Shown piece by piece: positions 1-8,943 of a stretch of DNA of 64,000 bases (positions are counted from its first letter, which is position 1; every line of letters starts with the position of its first letter). Source of the stretch: Microbacterium sp. C5A9 (GTDB taxonomy: Bacteria > Actinomycetota > Actinomycetes > Actinomycetales > Microbacteriaceae); the NCBI RefSeq assembly GCF_022627955.1, contig NZ_JABXGD010000009.1, forward strand, positions 1 to 64,000, in the 5' to 3' direction. The translations under genes and the position numbers were made by a program. The notes under the pieces were generated by a model. It was not told the origin of the DNA. It saw nothing but the letters and a program-made list of their open reading frames with translations, and ran no database searches.

Positions 1-2
1 TC

Positions 3-1139
3 TCACTTCAGAAGGTTCCGCTTGCTCATCTCATCGAGCGACCGCTGATACCCGTCCTCTTCGACGGGCTCCGAGAGGACCCATTCGACGAAAGCGGTGA
101 CGCCCTCCTGGAAGGAGACGCGCGGGGTGAATCCGAGCGTCTCGGCGAGGTGGGAGGTGTCCGCGACGTTGTGACGGATGTCCCCCAGGCGGTAGTTGCC
201 GGAGATCCGAGTCGGCACCTCGCGCCCGAACGCGGTGAACAGCGCCGCGACCACCTCGTTCACGGTCGTCGCGACGCCGGAGCCGACGTTGAACGTCTCC
301 CCCGCCGCCCGCGGGTCGGTGGCGGCGAGGAACGTCGCCTCGACGATGTCGTCGATGTAGACGAAGTCCCGGCTCTCTTCGCCGTCCTCGAAGATGTTGA
401 TCTCCTTGCCCTGACGGATGAGCGTGGAGAAGATCGAGAGGATGCCGGTGTACGGGTTCTTGAGCGACTGACCGGGTCCGTACACGTTCTGGTACCGGAC
501 CGACGTCCCCTCGATCCCGATCGTCGGTGCGACGGTCATGACCAGGGATTCCTGCATCTGCTTCGTGATGCCGTACACGGAGGACGGATGCAGAAGCGCA
601 TTCTCATCGGTCGGGACGAGGCGCAGCGGCCCCTCTCCTTGCACGTGCACGTCAAAGTCTCCCGACGCCATGTCGGCATCCGCACGATGGCCGGGGTACA
701 CCTGGCGCCCGTCCTCGGTGAGGTACGCGCCTTCGCCGTAGATCGATCTCGACGACGCGATCACGACACGGCGGACGGCGTGCTCCTCGTTGGCGAGGAT
801 GTCGAGGAGCTTGGCCGTGCCTCCGACGTTCGCCTCCACGTAGCGGTCGATCTCGTACATCGACTGCCCCGTGCCGGTCTCCGCGGCCAGGTGGACGACG
901 ATCGTCGCCCCGGAGAGCGCTGCGCGCAGGTCGTCCTTCGAGGCGACCGTACCCACGATCACATCCGCGATCCCGTCGAGCGAGCGCAGCAGGGGCGAGG
1001 TCTGCTCCGGCGTGTCCCCGTGCACCTGGGGGATCAGCGAGTCGAGCACCGTGACACGGTGGCCGTCACGAGCGAACCGCGCTGCGAGCCGGGTGCCGAT
1101 GAAGCCTGCACCACCGGTGATGAGCACGTGTTCGGACAT
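3..1139 (-). CDS. NAD-dependent sugar-nucleotide epimerase (dTDP-L-rhamnose 4-epimerase type)
   Basis: The 378-residue protein is an extended short-chain dehydrogenase. It has a GGAGFIG dinucleotide-binding loop at residues 9-15, a catalytic YGITK (Y189, K193) and a serine pair near 129-130. These enzymes convert one NDP-sugar into another by transient oxidation with NAD in the cytoplasm. The stretch around residues 86-105 (AAETGTGQSMYEIDRYVE) resembles dTDP-L-rhamnose 4-epimerases, but the exact substrate is an inference. The ATG start is preceded by GGAGG at 1147-1151. It lies 54 bases downstream of a glycosyltransferase on the same strand, which suggests it supplies a sugar donor to the surface-polymer genes. 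It could also be a UDP-glucose-type epimerase. Confidence 0.85.
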   Translation of the reverse strand: MSEHVLITGGAGFIGTRLAARFARDGHRVTVLDSLIPQVHGDTPEQTSPLLRSLDGIADVIVGTVASKDDLRAALSGATIVVHLAAETGTGQSMYEIDRYVEANVGGTAKLLDILANEEHAVRRVVIASSRSIYGEGAYLTEDGRQVYPGHRADADMASGDFDVHVQGEGPLRLVPTDENALLHPSSVYGITKQMQESLVMTVAPTIGIEGTSVRYQNVYGPGQSLKNPYTGILSIFSTLIRQGKEINIFEDGEESRDFVYIDDIVEATFLAATDPRAAGETFNVGSGVATTVNEVVAALFTAFGREVPTRISGNYRLGDIRHNVADTSHLAETLGFTPRVSFQEGVTAFVEWVLSEPVEEDGYQRSLDEMSKRNLLK

Positions 1140-1193
1140 ACGGGAGCCTCCTGCAGGTGTATCGACGCGGCGATCCGGCGCGCCGGTCTGTGA

Positions 1194-2084
1194 TCAGACG
1201 GCGAAGATATGCGCCAGCGTCGATTGTAGCCCAGCGCGATTCCCGTGCCGGATGACACCGGGGAGCTCCGTCACGGCGTGCAGACGCGACATGACCCGCG
1301 CCCGAGCGGTCACACGGGTGCGACGCCACCCCTTCTCGTCCGCGAGGCCACGGGCGATCGCGAAGTACGCCCGCTCGTCGCGGAAGCGCCGCCCGTCGAG
1401 CAGCGTCTTCTGAGAGGCGCTCGACCCGTGGCGACGGTACGAGAAGGCGAGCTCGGGCACGTATGCGAGCGAACCGCCCTCGAAGGCGATGTCCATGAGC
1501 AGCGCCAGATCCTGGATGATCGGCAGCCCATCGCGGAAGTCGATCCGCTGGAGCGTCTCGGTCCGGAAGGTGAGCGACGGCCAGTAGAGCCAGTCGCCGC
1601 GGATGAGGCTGGTCGCCATGCGTTCCCCGGCGAGGAGAGCGATTCCCTTGCCGCCCCGAGGCGCGAGCAGGCCCTGCTTCACGCGGTCGACGAGCGGCCG
1701 GATCACGGTTCCGTTCTCGTCGATCACCTCGACACCGGGCTGGATGACGTCGACCTCGGGGAGGCGGGCGATCACCCGTTTCACGAGGCCGACGTAGTTC
1801 GGGTGGAGCAGGTCGTCGCAGCCGAGGATCGTGATGTGCGAAGTCGTCGCGCGACGGATCGCCTCGCGGTAGTTCTCGGTGATGCCGAGGTTCTTCTCGT
1901 TCCGGATGTAGCTGATCCGCTCGTCATCGATGCCTGCGAAGTACTCCGGCACCGACTCGTCGGGATAGCAGTCGTCGATCACGATCAGACGCCAGTCCCC
2001 GTCGCGCTGCGCGCGCACCGAGTCGACGGTCTCCCTGAGGAGCGCGGGGTCGCCCCAGAACGGTACGAAGATCTCCAGGGTCAT
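1194..2084 (-). CDS. Family 2 glycosyltransferase
   Basis: The 296-residue protein is a GT-A fold, family 2 transferase. An N-terminal nucleotide-binding strand ends in IDDCYPD, and a DxD-like CDD (in TILGCDDLLHP) follows at about residues 93-96. There is no membrane segment, so it acts at the inner face of the membrane on a lipid-linked acceptor. The ATG start has a good Shine-Dalgarno (GAGGAGG) seven bases upstream. It lies between the DUF6541 membrane-protein gene (49 bases upstream) and the epimerase gene (54 bases downstream), all on the minus strand, so the three probably form one unit. Donor sugar and acceptor cannot be read from the sequence. Confidence 0.85.
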   Translation of the reverse strand: MTLEIFVPFWGDPALLRETVDSVRAQRDGDWRLIVIDDCYPDESVPEYFAGIDDERISYIRNEKNLGITENYREAIRRATTSHITILGCDDLLHPNYVGLVKRVIARLPEVDVIQPGVEVIDENGTVIRPLVDRVKQGLLAPRGGKGIALLAGERMATSLIRGDWLYWPSLTFRTETLQRIDFRDGLPIIQDLALLMDIAFEGGSLAYVPELAFSYRRHGSSASQKTLLDGRRFRDERAYFAIARGLADEKGWRRTRVTARARVMSRLHAVTELPGVIRHGNRAGLQSTLAHIFAV

Positions 2085-2133
2085 GCTCTTCCCTCCTCAC
2101 GATCGCGGATACCGCGGTCGTCTCTCGTCGCGC

Positions 2134-4068
2134 TCATCCGCACAGCACGACCTTGTACAGCACCGCGTCCCCGACCTCGTCGACCTTCTCGACGGCCTGG
2201 GACGATCGCAGTCGGTCAAGACCCTTGTACGGGTGCTTGCCGTCGTTGACCTCCTGGGTGCCGAAGTCGAGAACGTACTCCACTCCGAGGTCGTCGATCG
2301 CGGCGCACACCTCCGCCGAGCCCGGCTTCGCCGAGTCGAGTCGGTCGAGGAGCACGGACATCTCCTCGGTGATGTCCATCAGCGTGTGCGGCATGACCAC
2401 CGGACGATCGGCGATCGCGTAGGCCAGGGCGGTTCCGGTCCAGGGGCTGCCGAGGATCACCGCGTCCTCCGGTACCTCGTCGTCGAGACGCTCGATGAGG
2501 GCGAGCTCATCCGAGGTCAGCAACGGTGACTCGTCGGTGGTCGCGAAGGCCCCCTGAGCGCTCGCCACGGCCTGACGCATCGTGCCGACCTGCGGGACCA
2601 CGACGAGGACGAGCAGGACGACAGCCGCCAGCGACGCGCGGCGGAGACCCGTACGACGGATGCGGCGCGTGCTCCAGCGTGTCGCGGCGGCCCAGAGGGT
2701 CGCGCCGCCGACGGCCGCGAGCGGGACCCAGGCGATCGCGAGCAGAGCCGCGAGTCGCGGGGCGTTGTTGTACCACGCGCCTGTCAGGATGTCCCGCTGC
2801 ACCAGGTAGGGCAGACCCGAGACGACGATGTACAGCCCCGCAGCCGCGGCGAAGAAGCCGACCGCCATCCAGTCGGTCGCCGATCGGCGACGGAGGCAGA
2901 CGACGAGACCGGCGATCGCGAGCGCCGCCACGACCAGGTTGACGGGGCCGAACCAGACGGATGCGGTGAGGACCTCGCCGACCGCCTGCCCGACGGTCTC
3001 GGTCGGCAGCCACGACCGCGCGTCGACAGGAGGCCGGAGGACGTACCACGCGACCAGCGCGATGATCGAGTAGGCCGCCGCACAGACCGAGGAGACGATC
3101 TTCGCGCGCGTTGATGCCCGCGAGGCGAGCAGTCGGATCCAGAGCACCAGAAGCACCACTGTCGTGAAGACGAGCAGCGCCACGAACCCACCGGGATGCG
3201 CGATCGCGATCGCCGGCACCGAGCCCAGCGCGCCGACCACGAACGGCCAGCGCTCGCTCCACGACGCTCGCGCGCTGGCGGCGATGACGAAGGCGATCGG
3301 CACCCCGATCATGCTCAGCGACATCATGTAGGGGAAGAGCACGCCGTAGTCGACGAGCAGCAGCGGGAATGCCGGGATCGCGACGCTGATCGCGGCGCCC
3401 GCCACCATCTGCGGAGCCGAGGATCCCGCGAGCATCCGGGTCAGGAGCAGGATCGACACCGGCCACGCGAACGCCGCGAAGAAGATCATCACGGCATTGG
3501 AGACGATCGGGATGCTCACGCCCGTGAGCTGCACGACGAGCGAGGCCACAGCGTGCCAGCCGGACGGGTAGAACGGCAGTCCTCCGGTCGCGGCGGAGGT
3601 CATCGAGCCGATCGTGAGCGGCGACACCGACCCGGTGTCGAGCGCGTAGCGGATGGCGTTGAGGTGGAAGATGTTGTCGAAGGTCTGCGAGATGTTCTCG
3701 GGCGTGCCGATCACGACGATCAGCTGCACCACCACGACGGCGACGGCGCCGCCGATCGCGAGGAGTGCGGTCCGACCGAGACGGTCGCCGATGCGGAGCG
3801 CGGATGTCGAGAACCACGGCATGAACCGCAGGACCGTCGCGATCACGGCGATGACCGCGGTGACGGCGATGACCGGCACGAGGCCCCACCCGAGACCGAC
3901 GAAGGGAGCCGCGAGGGCGGCGAGAACGATGACGGTCGTTCCGGCCGGCACCGCGAGCGCCCAGGCGACGTGCCCCCGGGCGCCGAGCAGCAGGGAGATG
4001 AGGAGCCCCGGGACGAGGACGATCGCTGCGGTGGCGAGCACGGCCAGACCGAGGTCGATCCATACCAT
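2134..4068 (-). CDS. Large polytopic membrane protein, DUF6541-like
   Basis: The 644-residue protein is hydrophobic over its first 500 residues, with more than a dozen likely membrane helices starting at residue 5. A soluble segment of about 140 residues follows. It contains a conserved-looking DEVPEDAVILGSPWTGTALAYAI stretch (about 535-557) and ends in LYKVVLCG. The topology resembles GT-C glycosyltransferases and the actinobacterial DUF6541 family, whose activity I do not know. It heads the minus-strand unit with the glycosyltransferase and epimerase genes. A -10-like TAGGAT at 4120-4125 (minus strand) gives a leader of about 45 bases with a GAGAGG ribosome-binding site. A role in moving or extending a lipid-linked sugar is inferred from context only. 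Confidence 0.7.
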   Translation of the reverse strand: MVWIDLGLAVLATAAIVLVPGLLISLLLGARGHVAWALAVPAGTTVIVLAALAAPFVGLGWGLVPVIAVTAVIAVIATVLRFMPWFSTSALRIGDRLGRTALLAIGGAVAVVVVQLIVVIGTPENISQTFDNIFHLNAIRYALDTGSVSPLTIGSMTSAATGGLPFYPSGWHAVASLVVQLTGVSIPIVSNAVMIFFAAFAWPVSILLLTRMLAGSSAPQMVAGAAISVAIPAFPLLLVDYGVLFPYMMSLSMIGVPIAFVIAASARASWSERWPFVVGALGSVPAIAIAHPGGFVALLVFTTVVLLVLWIRLLASRASTRAKIVSSVCAAAYSIIALVAWYVLRPPVDARSWLPTETVGQAVGEVLTASVWFGPVNLVVAALAIAGLVVCLRRRSATDWMAVGFFAAAAGLYIVVSGLPYLVQRDILTGAWYNNAPRLAALLAIAWVPLAAVGGATLWAAATRWSTRRIRRTGLRRASLAAVVLLVLVVVPQVGTMRQAVASAQGAFATTDESPLLTSDELALIERLDDEVPEDAVILGSPWTGTALAYAIADRPVVMPHTLMDITEEMSVLLDRLDSAKPGSAEVCAAIDDLGVEYVLDFGTQEVNDGKHPYKGLDRLRSSQAVEKVDEVGDAVLYKVVLCG

Positions 4069-4117
4069 GTGCGCAGCACCTCTCTCATCCTCGCAACCGG
4101 ATGTCGGTCGCCGGCGT

Positions 4118-4135
4118 CGATCCTATCGAGGATCG
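4118..4135. repeat. Inverted repeat in the divergent promoter region
   Basis: CGATCCT and AGGATCG flank a four-base loop, making a perfect 7-bp inverted repeat. It overlaps the minus-strand -10 hexamer of the DUF6541 gene and lies about 60 bases before the plus-strand -10 of the ABC exporter. It could be an operator for the divergent surface-polymer promoters, but no regulator gene is adjacent. Confidence 0.4.
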
Positions 4136-4196
4136 CCTGGGCGACCGCCGACACACCGCACGCGGGCACGATGAGCTCGACGACTGGACGAGAACC

Positions 4197-4202
4197 TATG
4201 AT
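4197..4202 (+). promoter_or_regulatory. -10 element of the ABC exporter operon
   Basis: TATGAT is the best sigma-A-type -10 in this divergent gap. It places transcription start near 4209, about 46 bases before the GTG at 4255. An in-frame ATG at 4198 lies inside this hexamer and so cannot be the start of a transcript made here. No convincing -35 is visible. Confidence 0.5.
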
Positions 4203-4254
4203 TGGTGAGGCGTTCCACCCGAACCGGACGTCTGACGGAGGTGACGAGAACGCC

Positions 4255-5124
4255 GTGTCTCACACATCAGTACCCGATGAGCTGCGACTCACGCAGCCCG
4301 GCGGGAGTACCGGACTGCTCGACGTGTTCCGGCGGCGGTACCTTCTCAGCCTGATCGTCCGCAAAGAGGTGGGCATCCGGTATCGGGGCTCGGTGCTCGG
4401 ATGGCTGTGGTCGTATGTCAAGCCGCTGATCCAGTTCCTCGTCTTCTTCTTCGCCCTCGGCGTCTTCCTCCGTCTGAACGACAGCATCGAGTACTACCCG
4501 CTCTACCTGCTGTCGGGCATCACCGCGGTGACCTTCTTCAACGAGTCCTTCTCGAACGCCACGAGGTCGCTGGTCGACAACGCCGCGCTGATCAAGAAGA
4601 TCTACTTCCCGCGGCAGATGTTCCCGGTCGCGAGCACGATGGTCGCCGCCATCAACACGGTCCCCCAGATCATCGTCGTGGTGGTGATCGCCCTCTTCTT
4701 CGGATGGACGCCGACGTTCATCGGGATCGGCGCCCTCCTTCTCGGCCTCGTCATCATCGCGCTGCTGGCCACGGGGCTCGGCCTCCTCTTCGGCGCGATC
4801 AACGTCACCTTCCGCGACGCGCAGAGCTTCGTCGAGATCATCGTGATGGTGTCGGTGTGGGCGTCGCCCGTCATGTACCAGTGGCAGATGGTGGCGTCCA
4901 AGGTTCCCGAGTGGCTGTTCCAGCTGTACGCGCTGAACCCGATCACGGGTGCCGTCGAGCTGTTCCACTACGGCATCTGGCATGCACTCGACCCGGCCAA
5001 CGCGGCCCCGCTGCCGTCGCTGTGGCTGCACTCGCTCATCGCTCTCGCAGTGTCCATCGTCATCCTGATCATCGGCGAGATCGTGTTCCGCCGTCTGGAG
5101 GGTCGCTTTGCCCAGGATCTCTGA
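4255..5124 (+). CDS. ABC-2 type polysaccharide export permease (Wzm/TagG-like)
   Basis: The 289-residue protein has six predicted membrane helices and the usual ABC-2 architecture: an amphipathic N-terminal segment (LLDVFRRRYLLSLIVRKEV), then helices from about residue 50. With its ATPase partner it would flip or extrude a finished undecaprenyl-linked polymer. I chose GTG 4255 because GGAGGTG (4237-4243) lies 11 bases upstream and the earlier ATG falls in the promoter. The last 17 bases overlap the ATPase gene, so the two are translationally coupled. Teichoic-acid TagG and O-antigen Wzm look alike at this level. The CDP-glycerol enzymes downstream favour a teichoic-acid-like cargo. Confidence 0.88.
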   Translation: MSHTSVPDELRLTQPGGSTGLLDVFRRRYLLSLIVRKEVGIRYRGSVLGWLWSYVKPLIQFLVFFFALGVFLRLNDSIEYYPLYLLSGITAVTFFNESFSNATRSLVDNAALIKKIYFPRQMFPVASTMVAAINTVPQIIVVVVIALFFGWTPTFIGIGALLLGLVIIALLATGLGLLFGAINVTFRDAQSFVEIIVMVSVWASPVMYQWQMVASKVPEWLFQLYALNPITGAVELFHYGIWHALDPANAAPLPSLWLHSLIALAVSIVILIIGEIVFRRLEGRFAQDL

Positions 5125-5842
5125 CGCGCCTCGCATCCTCGTCGAGGACGTGCACAAGCACTTCAAGCTCCGTCACACGCACTCCATCAAGGAGACGTTC
5201 GTGGCGGCCGTGCGGCGCAAGCCGCTCACCACCGACTTCCAGGCCCTGGACGGCGTCTCCTTCGAGATCGGCGAAGGAGAGGCCGTGGCGCTGCTCGGCT
5301 TCAACGGATCCGGCAAGTCGACGATGCTCAAGCTGATCTCGGGGGTGCTGCGCCCGGATGAGGGCCAGGTGCGCACCAGGGGCCGTGTGGCCGGTCTGAT
5401 CGAGGTCGGAGCGGGCTTCCATCCCGACCTCTCAGGTCGCGAGAACATCTTCCTGAACGCCGCGATCCTCGGCATGTCCAAGCAGGAGACGAAGGATCAG
5501 TTCGACTCGATCGTCGAGTTCAGCGAGATCGAGAAGTTCATCGACACCGAGGTGAAGCACTACTCGTCCGGCATGTTCCTCCGGCTCGCCTTCTCCGTCG
5601 CGATCCACACGCACGTCGACGTGCTGCTCATCGACGAGATCCTCTCCGTGGGTGACGAGCCGTTCCAGCGCAAGTGCCTCGCCCGCATCCGCGAGCTGCA
5701 CGCCCAGGGCAAGACCCTCGTGGTCGTGAGTCACGACCTGAACATGGTCTCCGACCTCTGCGAGCGGGGAATCCTGCTCCAGGACGGGAAGATCCGCTAC
5801 GACGGGCCGAGCAAGGACGCCGTCGAGCTCATGCGCGTGTGA
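5108..5842 (+). CDS. ABC polysaccharide export ATPase (Wzt/TagH-like, short form)
   Basis: The 244-residue nucleotide-binding protein has a Walker A GFNGSGKST (64-72), a signature SSGMFLRLAF (153-162) and a Walker B LLIDE (173-177). The SGM-type signature is typical of polysaccharide exporters. It starts at TTG 5108 inside the permease gene, with GGAGG five bases upstream. The protein stops right after the ATPase domain and lacks the C-terminal carbohydrate-binding domain that some Wzt proteins use to recognise a capped chain end. Export of a polymer whose chain is not terminated by a special cap is therefore the simpler reading. The stop is followed after 13 bases by a converging glycosyltransferase gene. 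Confidence 0.9.
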   Translation: MPRISDAPRILVEDVHKHFKLRHTHSIKETFVAAVRRKPLTTDFQALDGVSFEIGEGEAVALLGFNGSGKSTMLKLISGVLRPDEGQVRTRGRVAGLIEVGAGFHPDLSGRENIFLNAAILGMSKQETKDQFDSIVEFSEIEKFIDTEVKHYSSGMFLRLAFSVAIHTHVDVLLIDEILSVGDEPFQRKCLARIRELHAQGKTLVVVSHDLNMVSDLCERGILLQDGKIRYDGPSKDAVELMRV

Positions 5843-5855
5843 GGCGACGCGGGTC

Positions 5856-6929
5856 TCACAGATCCGCGTGCAGCCCCCACACCCGCTCGGCGGCTCCGAG
5901 CCAGGAGAACGCGCGAGAGCGATCTGCTGCCAGGACGCTGAGCCGACGCGCCCCGCTCCCGAGCGCGTCCACGACGGCATCCGGGATCTCCGCGGGGTCG
6001 ACGATCGCGCCGCCGTCGGCGATGACATCGCGGTGCATCCCGCTCTCGACGGCGATCACCGGGACTCCGAGCGTCATCGCCTCGACGACGCGCCAGGGCC
6101 ACGCGAACAGATCACTCGTGGCGACGAGCGCGGACGCCCCGGCGAACACCGCCGCGCGGTCGTCGCGCGACAGAGCACCGCGCATGTGCGCACGCGATTC
6201 CGGCAGACCGGCGGCCACCGCGATCTCGGCGAGTCGCGGCTCCGCGCCCTCTGCGACATCCAGCACCACCGCCTCGGCTCCGGCCGCGACCGCTGCGCGG
6301 AAGCCGGCTTCGAGACTGCGCTCCGACCCGGTCAGGACGATGTAGCCGCTCGGGAGCGACAGAGCGGCACGTCGCGCCGCCGCGTCGAGAGGCACGACGA
6401 AGCCCGATGGCGCGGCGCCCGCGATCACGCGGATCCGATCGCCGAGCTTGGTGGTCTCGCCGAGCCTCGCGGCCATCGCATGCGACGGCACGACGACGGC
6501 ATCCGCGTGCTTCACCGCACGCTTCAGCATCGCCCGCTGCCACGCGACCGCCGACTTCGAGAGGGACTCCGGCGCATCCCACGCCAGCAGATCCCAGGTC
6601 GTGACGGTGGTCTGGTCATGATCGTGCAGCCGGTCGTGGCGGACCAGCGGCGCCATCAGGGTGGACGAGTGGATGAGCCCGCCGCCGACCCCCTGGGTCA
6701 GGCCGAGCTGCCAGGATGCCGCGAGCTCGCGGCGCGCGAGGGGCAGTCTGCGCACCTCGACGAGACCCTCGATCGACGGCTCGGACGCGGCGGGGACGAT
6801 CGCCTCGACCACGCATCCCGACGGCGCCGTCCGGACGAGCCCCGAAGCGAGCTCGACGGACGCCGCGGCCTGGTCGGCGTCGACGACATGCGCCAGCTGA
6901 TCGAGGACAACACGCAGCCGAGCACTCAT
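5856..6929 (-). CDS. Glycosyltransferase, GT4-like
   Basis: The 357-residue protein is a GT-B glycosyltransferase. The N-terminal half has a DQLAHVVDADQAAAS strand-helix. The C-terminal half has the donor-site pattern, with an ATSDLFAWPWRVVEAMTLGVPV stretch near residues 280-300 in place of the common E-x7-E. I chose ATG 6929 because TACTGT lies six bases before it, a leaderless promoter; a longer reading would begin upstream of that promoter. It converges on the ABC exporter operon and diverges from the DUF4012 gene. It probably acts on the same surface glycan, but donor and linkage are unknown. Confidence 0.8.
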   Translation of the reverse strand: MSARLRVVLDQLAHVVDADQAAASVELASGLVRTAPSGCVVEAIVPAASEPSIEGLVEVRRLPLARRELAASWQLGLTQGVGGGLIHSSTLMAPLVRHDRLHDHDQTTVTTWDLLAWDAPESLSKSAVAWQRAMLKRAVKHADAVVVPSHAMAARLGETTKLGDRIRVIAGAAPSGFVVPLDAAARRAALSLPSGYIVLTGSERSLEAGFRAAVAAGAEAVVLDVAEGAEPRLAEIAVAAGLPESRAHMRGALSRDDRAAVFAGASALVATSDLFAWPWRVVEAMTLGVPVIAVESGMHRDVIADGGAIVDPAEIPDAVVDALGSGARRLSVLAADRSRAFSWLGAAERVWGLHADL

Positions 6930-6935
6930 GCGACA

Positions 6936-6941
6936 ACAGTA
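6936..6941 (-). promoter_or_regulatory. Leaderless -10 element of the glycosyltransferase gene
   Basis: TACTGT on the minus strand is separated from ATG 6929 by six bases, so transcription should begin at or within a base of the start codon. Confidence 0.6.
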
Positions 6942-7039
6942 GTCGTCGGCGACCTCGGATCCTCGCAGCGCGACCGCGCGTGACCCGGATTCGCCGCTCA
7001 CACGCACGTCCTCGCCTCGCTTCGTGCTTGAATGCTCAG

Positions 7040-8800
7040 ATGAGTGACGGACGCCTCCCGGTGCGACGCCGGTGGCTGCGATGGTCCATCGGTGCGGTCC
7101 TGACCCTGATCGTGCTGGCGATCGGGTGGGTCACCGTGCGCGGCATCGGAGCGGTCAACGATCTGCAGGAGGTCGCGTCGACCTCGCCAGAGCTCAAGGC
7201 GGCCATCGGCGAGGGCGACCTCGACCGAGCGGCCTCACTCGCGTCGGGGATCGCGCACCATGCCGACTCCGCCCACGGCCTCACGTCCGACCCCGTCTGG
7301 CATGCCTTCGGAATCATCCCCTGGCTCGGACCCAACTTCACCGCGGTCAGCGAGGTGGCGGAGATCGTGGACTCCGTCGCCGAGGACGCGCTCGTGCCCG
7401 TGCTCGACGTCGCCGACGACCTGGACCTCGCGAGCCTCGGGTTCTCGGGCGGCGCCATAGATCTTGCTCCGTTCACCGGTATCGAGCCGTCGCTCGCCGA
7501 GGCGAGCGCGACGCTGACGGTGGCCGAGTCCCAGGCGCTGCGCATCGACGCGGACGGCACCCTGCCTCCCCTCGCCGAGGCGGTGCGCGAGATGCGCGCG
7601 ACGGTGACGCAGGCGGCGACGGTCGTCGGCTCCCTGCACGGTGCGGCCGTTCTGCTCCCGAGCATGCTCGGGGCGGAGGGGCCCAGGAATTACGTGATCG
7701 CCATGCAGAACAACGCGGAGCTGCGCTCGTCCGGCGGCATCATCGGCGCGATCGCCCTCCTGCACGCGGAGGGAGGTCGGATCAGTCTGATCCAGCAGGC
7801 CTCCACACTCGACTTCCCCGTCCTCGACGAGGCGCTCCCGCTCAGCGAGTCGACCATCGCGCTCTTCGAGGATCGTCCCGGCCGATATCTGCAGAACATC
7901 ACCAGCATCCCCGACTTCACCGAGGCCGCCCCGCTGATCGCCTCCCGCTGGGAGCAGCGGTTCGGCACGCCGGTCGACGGTGTCATCGCGGTGGACTCGG
8001 TCATGACCGAGCACCTGCTGGCGGTCACGGGACCGCTCTCCTTCGGTCCGTTCACCGCCGACGAGGACAACGTCGTGAGCATCCTCCTGTCGGAGATCTA
8101 TGCCGCTGTCCCCGACCCGGCCGTGCAGGACCAGGTGTTCGCGCAGGCCGCCAGCGCGGTGTTCGGCGCGGCTCTCACGGGCGGCGACCCGAAGCAGCTC
8201 CTCGGCGCCCTCTCGGCCTCGGCGGAGGAGAACCGCATCCGCATCTGGAGCGTGCACGACGACGAGGAGCAGGTGCTCGCCGCGACCACGCTCGGCGGTG
8301 CGCTGCCGACCGACGACACCGAGACCCACGTCGGCGTCCTGGTGAACGACGCGACCGGCGGCAAGATGGACTACTACGCGGATGCCGCCATCACCACCGC
8401 GGTCGGCGTGTGCGACGGCGAGCCGACGACGCAGATCCGCGTGACCTGGACGAACGGCGTCACCGCCGAGACGGCGGGCACGCTCTCGTCGTATGTCACC
8501 GGCGGAGGGTTCTACGGCGTGCCGCCCGGCTCCCTGCGCACCCTCGTCATGGTCTACGGACCCGAGGGAGCCACCCCGTCGCACATCGACCGCGACGGGA
8601 CGGAGGAGACGGTGCAGACCGCGCTCCTCGGCGACCGCACGGCCGTGCAGCACGATGTGCTTCTCGCGCCCGGGGAATCCACCACGATCACGGTCGAATA
8701 CACCGGCGAGGGTGCCGGTGAACGCCTCACGACGGTCGAGCACACGCCCCTGGTCGGCACCCCGGAGATCACCCGCGAAGAACTGCGTTGCGCATCGTGA
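7040..8800 (+). CDS. DUF4012 membrane-anchored extracellular protein
   Basis: The 586-residue protein begins with a basic stretch and one membrane helix (about residues 16-37), then a large extracytoplasmic part. The DUF4012 core includes the characteristic NNAELRSSGGIIGAIALL near residues 223-240. The family is common next to exopolysaccharide and teichoic-acid genes in Gram-positives, and its biochemical role is not established. ATG 7040 lies six bases after TTGAAT, a weak match to the leaderless pattern seen elsewhere in this window. It diverges from the glycosyltransferase and precedes a small surface-protein gene. A role in assembling or attaching the surface polymer is inferred. Confidence 0.82.
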   Translation: MSDGRLPVRRRWLRWSIGAVLTLIVLAIGWVTVRGIGAVNDLQEVASTSPELKAAIGEGDLDRAASLASGIAHHADSAHGLTSDPVWHAFGIIPWLGPNFTAVSEVAEIVDSVAEDALVPVLDVADDLDLASLGFSGGAIDLAPFTGIEPSLAEASATLTVAESQALRIDADGTLPPLAEAVREMRATVTQAATVVGSLHGAAVLLPSMLGAEGPRNYVIAMQNNAELRSSGGIIGAIALLHAEGGRISLIQQASTLDFPVLDEALPLSESTIALFEDRPGRYLQNITSIPDFTEAAPLIASRWEQRFGTPVDGVIAVDSVMTEHLLAVTGPLSFGPFTADEDNVVSILLSEIYAAVPDPAVQDQVFAQAASAVFGAALTGGDPKQLLGALSASAEENRIRIWSVHDDEEQVLAATTLGGALPTDDTETHVGVLVNDATGGKMDYYADAAITTAVGVCDGEPTTQIRVTWTNGVTAETAGTLSSYVTGGGFYGVPPGSLRTLVMVYGPEGATPSHIDRDGTEETVQTALLGDRTAVQHDVLLAPGESTTITVEYTGEGAGERLTTVEHTPLVGTPEITREELRCAS

Positions 8801-8846
8801 CTTTGCTCTCGCGATGATGTAGTGTCATCCCCACTGGGGAATATCT

Positions 8847-8916
8847 GGGCTCAGTGATTCTGTCGTGGGGACAGAATGAGCCCACACAGTCGGACGCAGG
8901 GGTGTGTCCGAATGTG
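8847..8916 (+). promoter_or_regulatory. Two tandem hairpins before the surface-protein gene
   Basis: Hairpin 1 pairs ATTCTGTC (8857-8864) with GACAGAAT (8870-8877) around a GTGGG loop. It is extended by GGGCTC (8847-8852) and GAGCCC (8878-8883) across a four-base bulge. Hairpin 2 pairs TCGGAC (8890-8895) with GTCCGA (8906-8911), with outer CACA/TGTG arms. They lie 28-97 bases before ATG 8944 and lack a U-tract. Terminator of the DUF4012 gene or structured leader of the next gene are both possible. Confidence 0.55.
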
Positions 8917-8943
8917 ATTCCGCGTGTATTTCTGGGGAGAATC

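Noticed and set aside
3196..4254. In-frame upstream extension of the ABC permease
   Set aside because: The extension is antisense to the DUF6541 gene and contains the exporter promoter; the GTG at 4255 has the ribosome-binding site.
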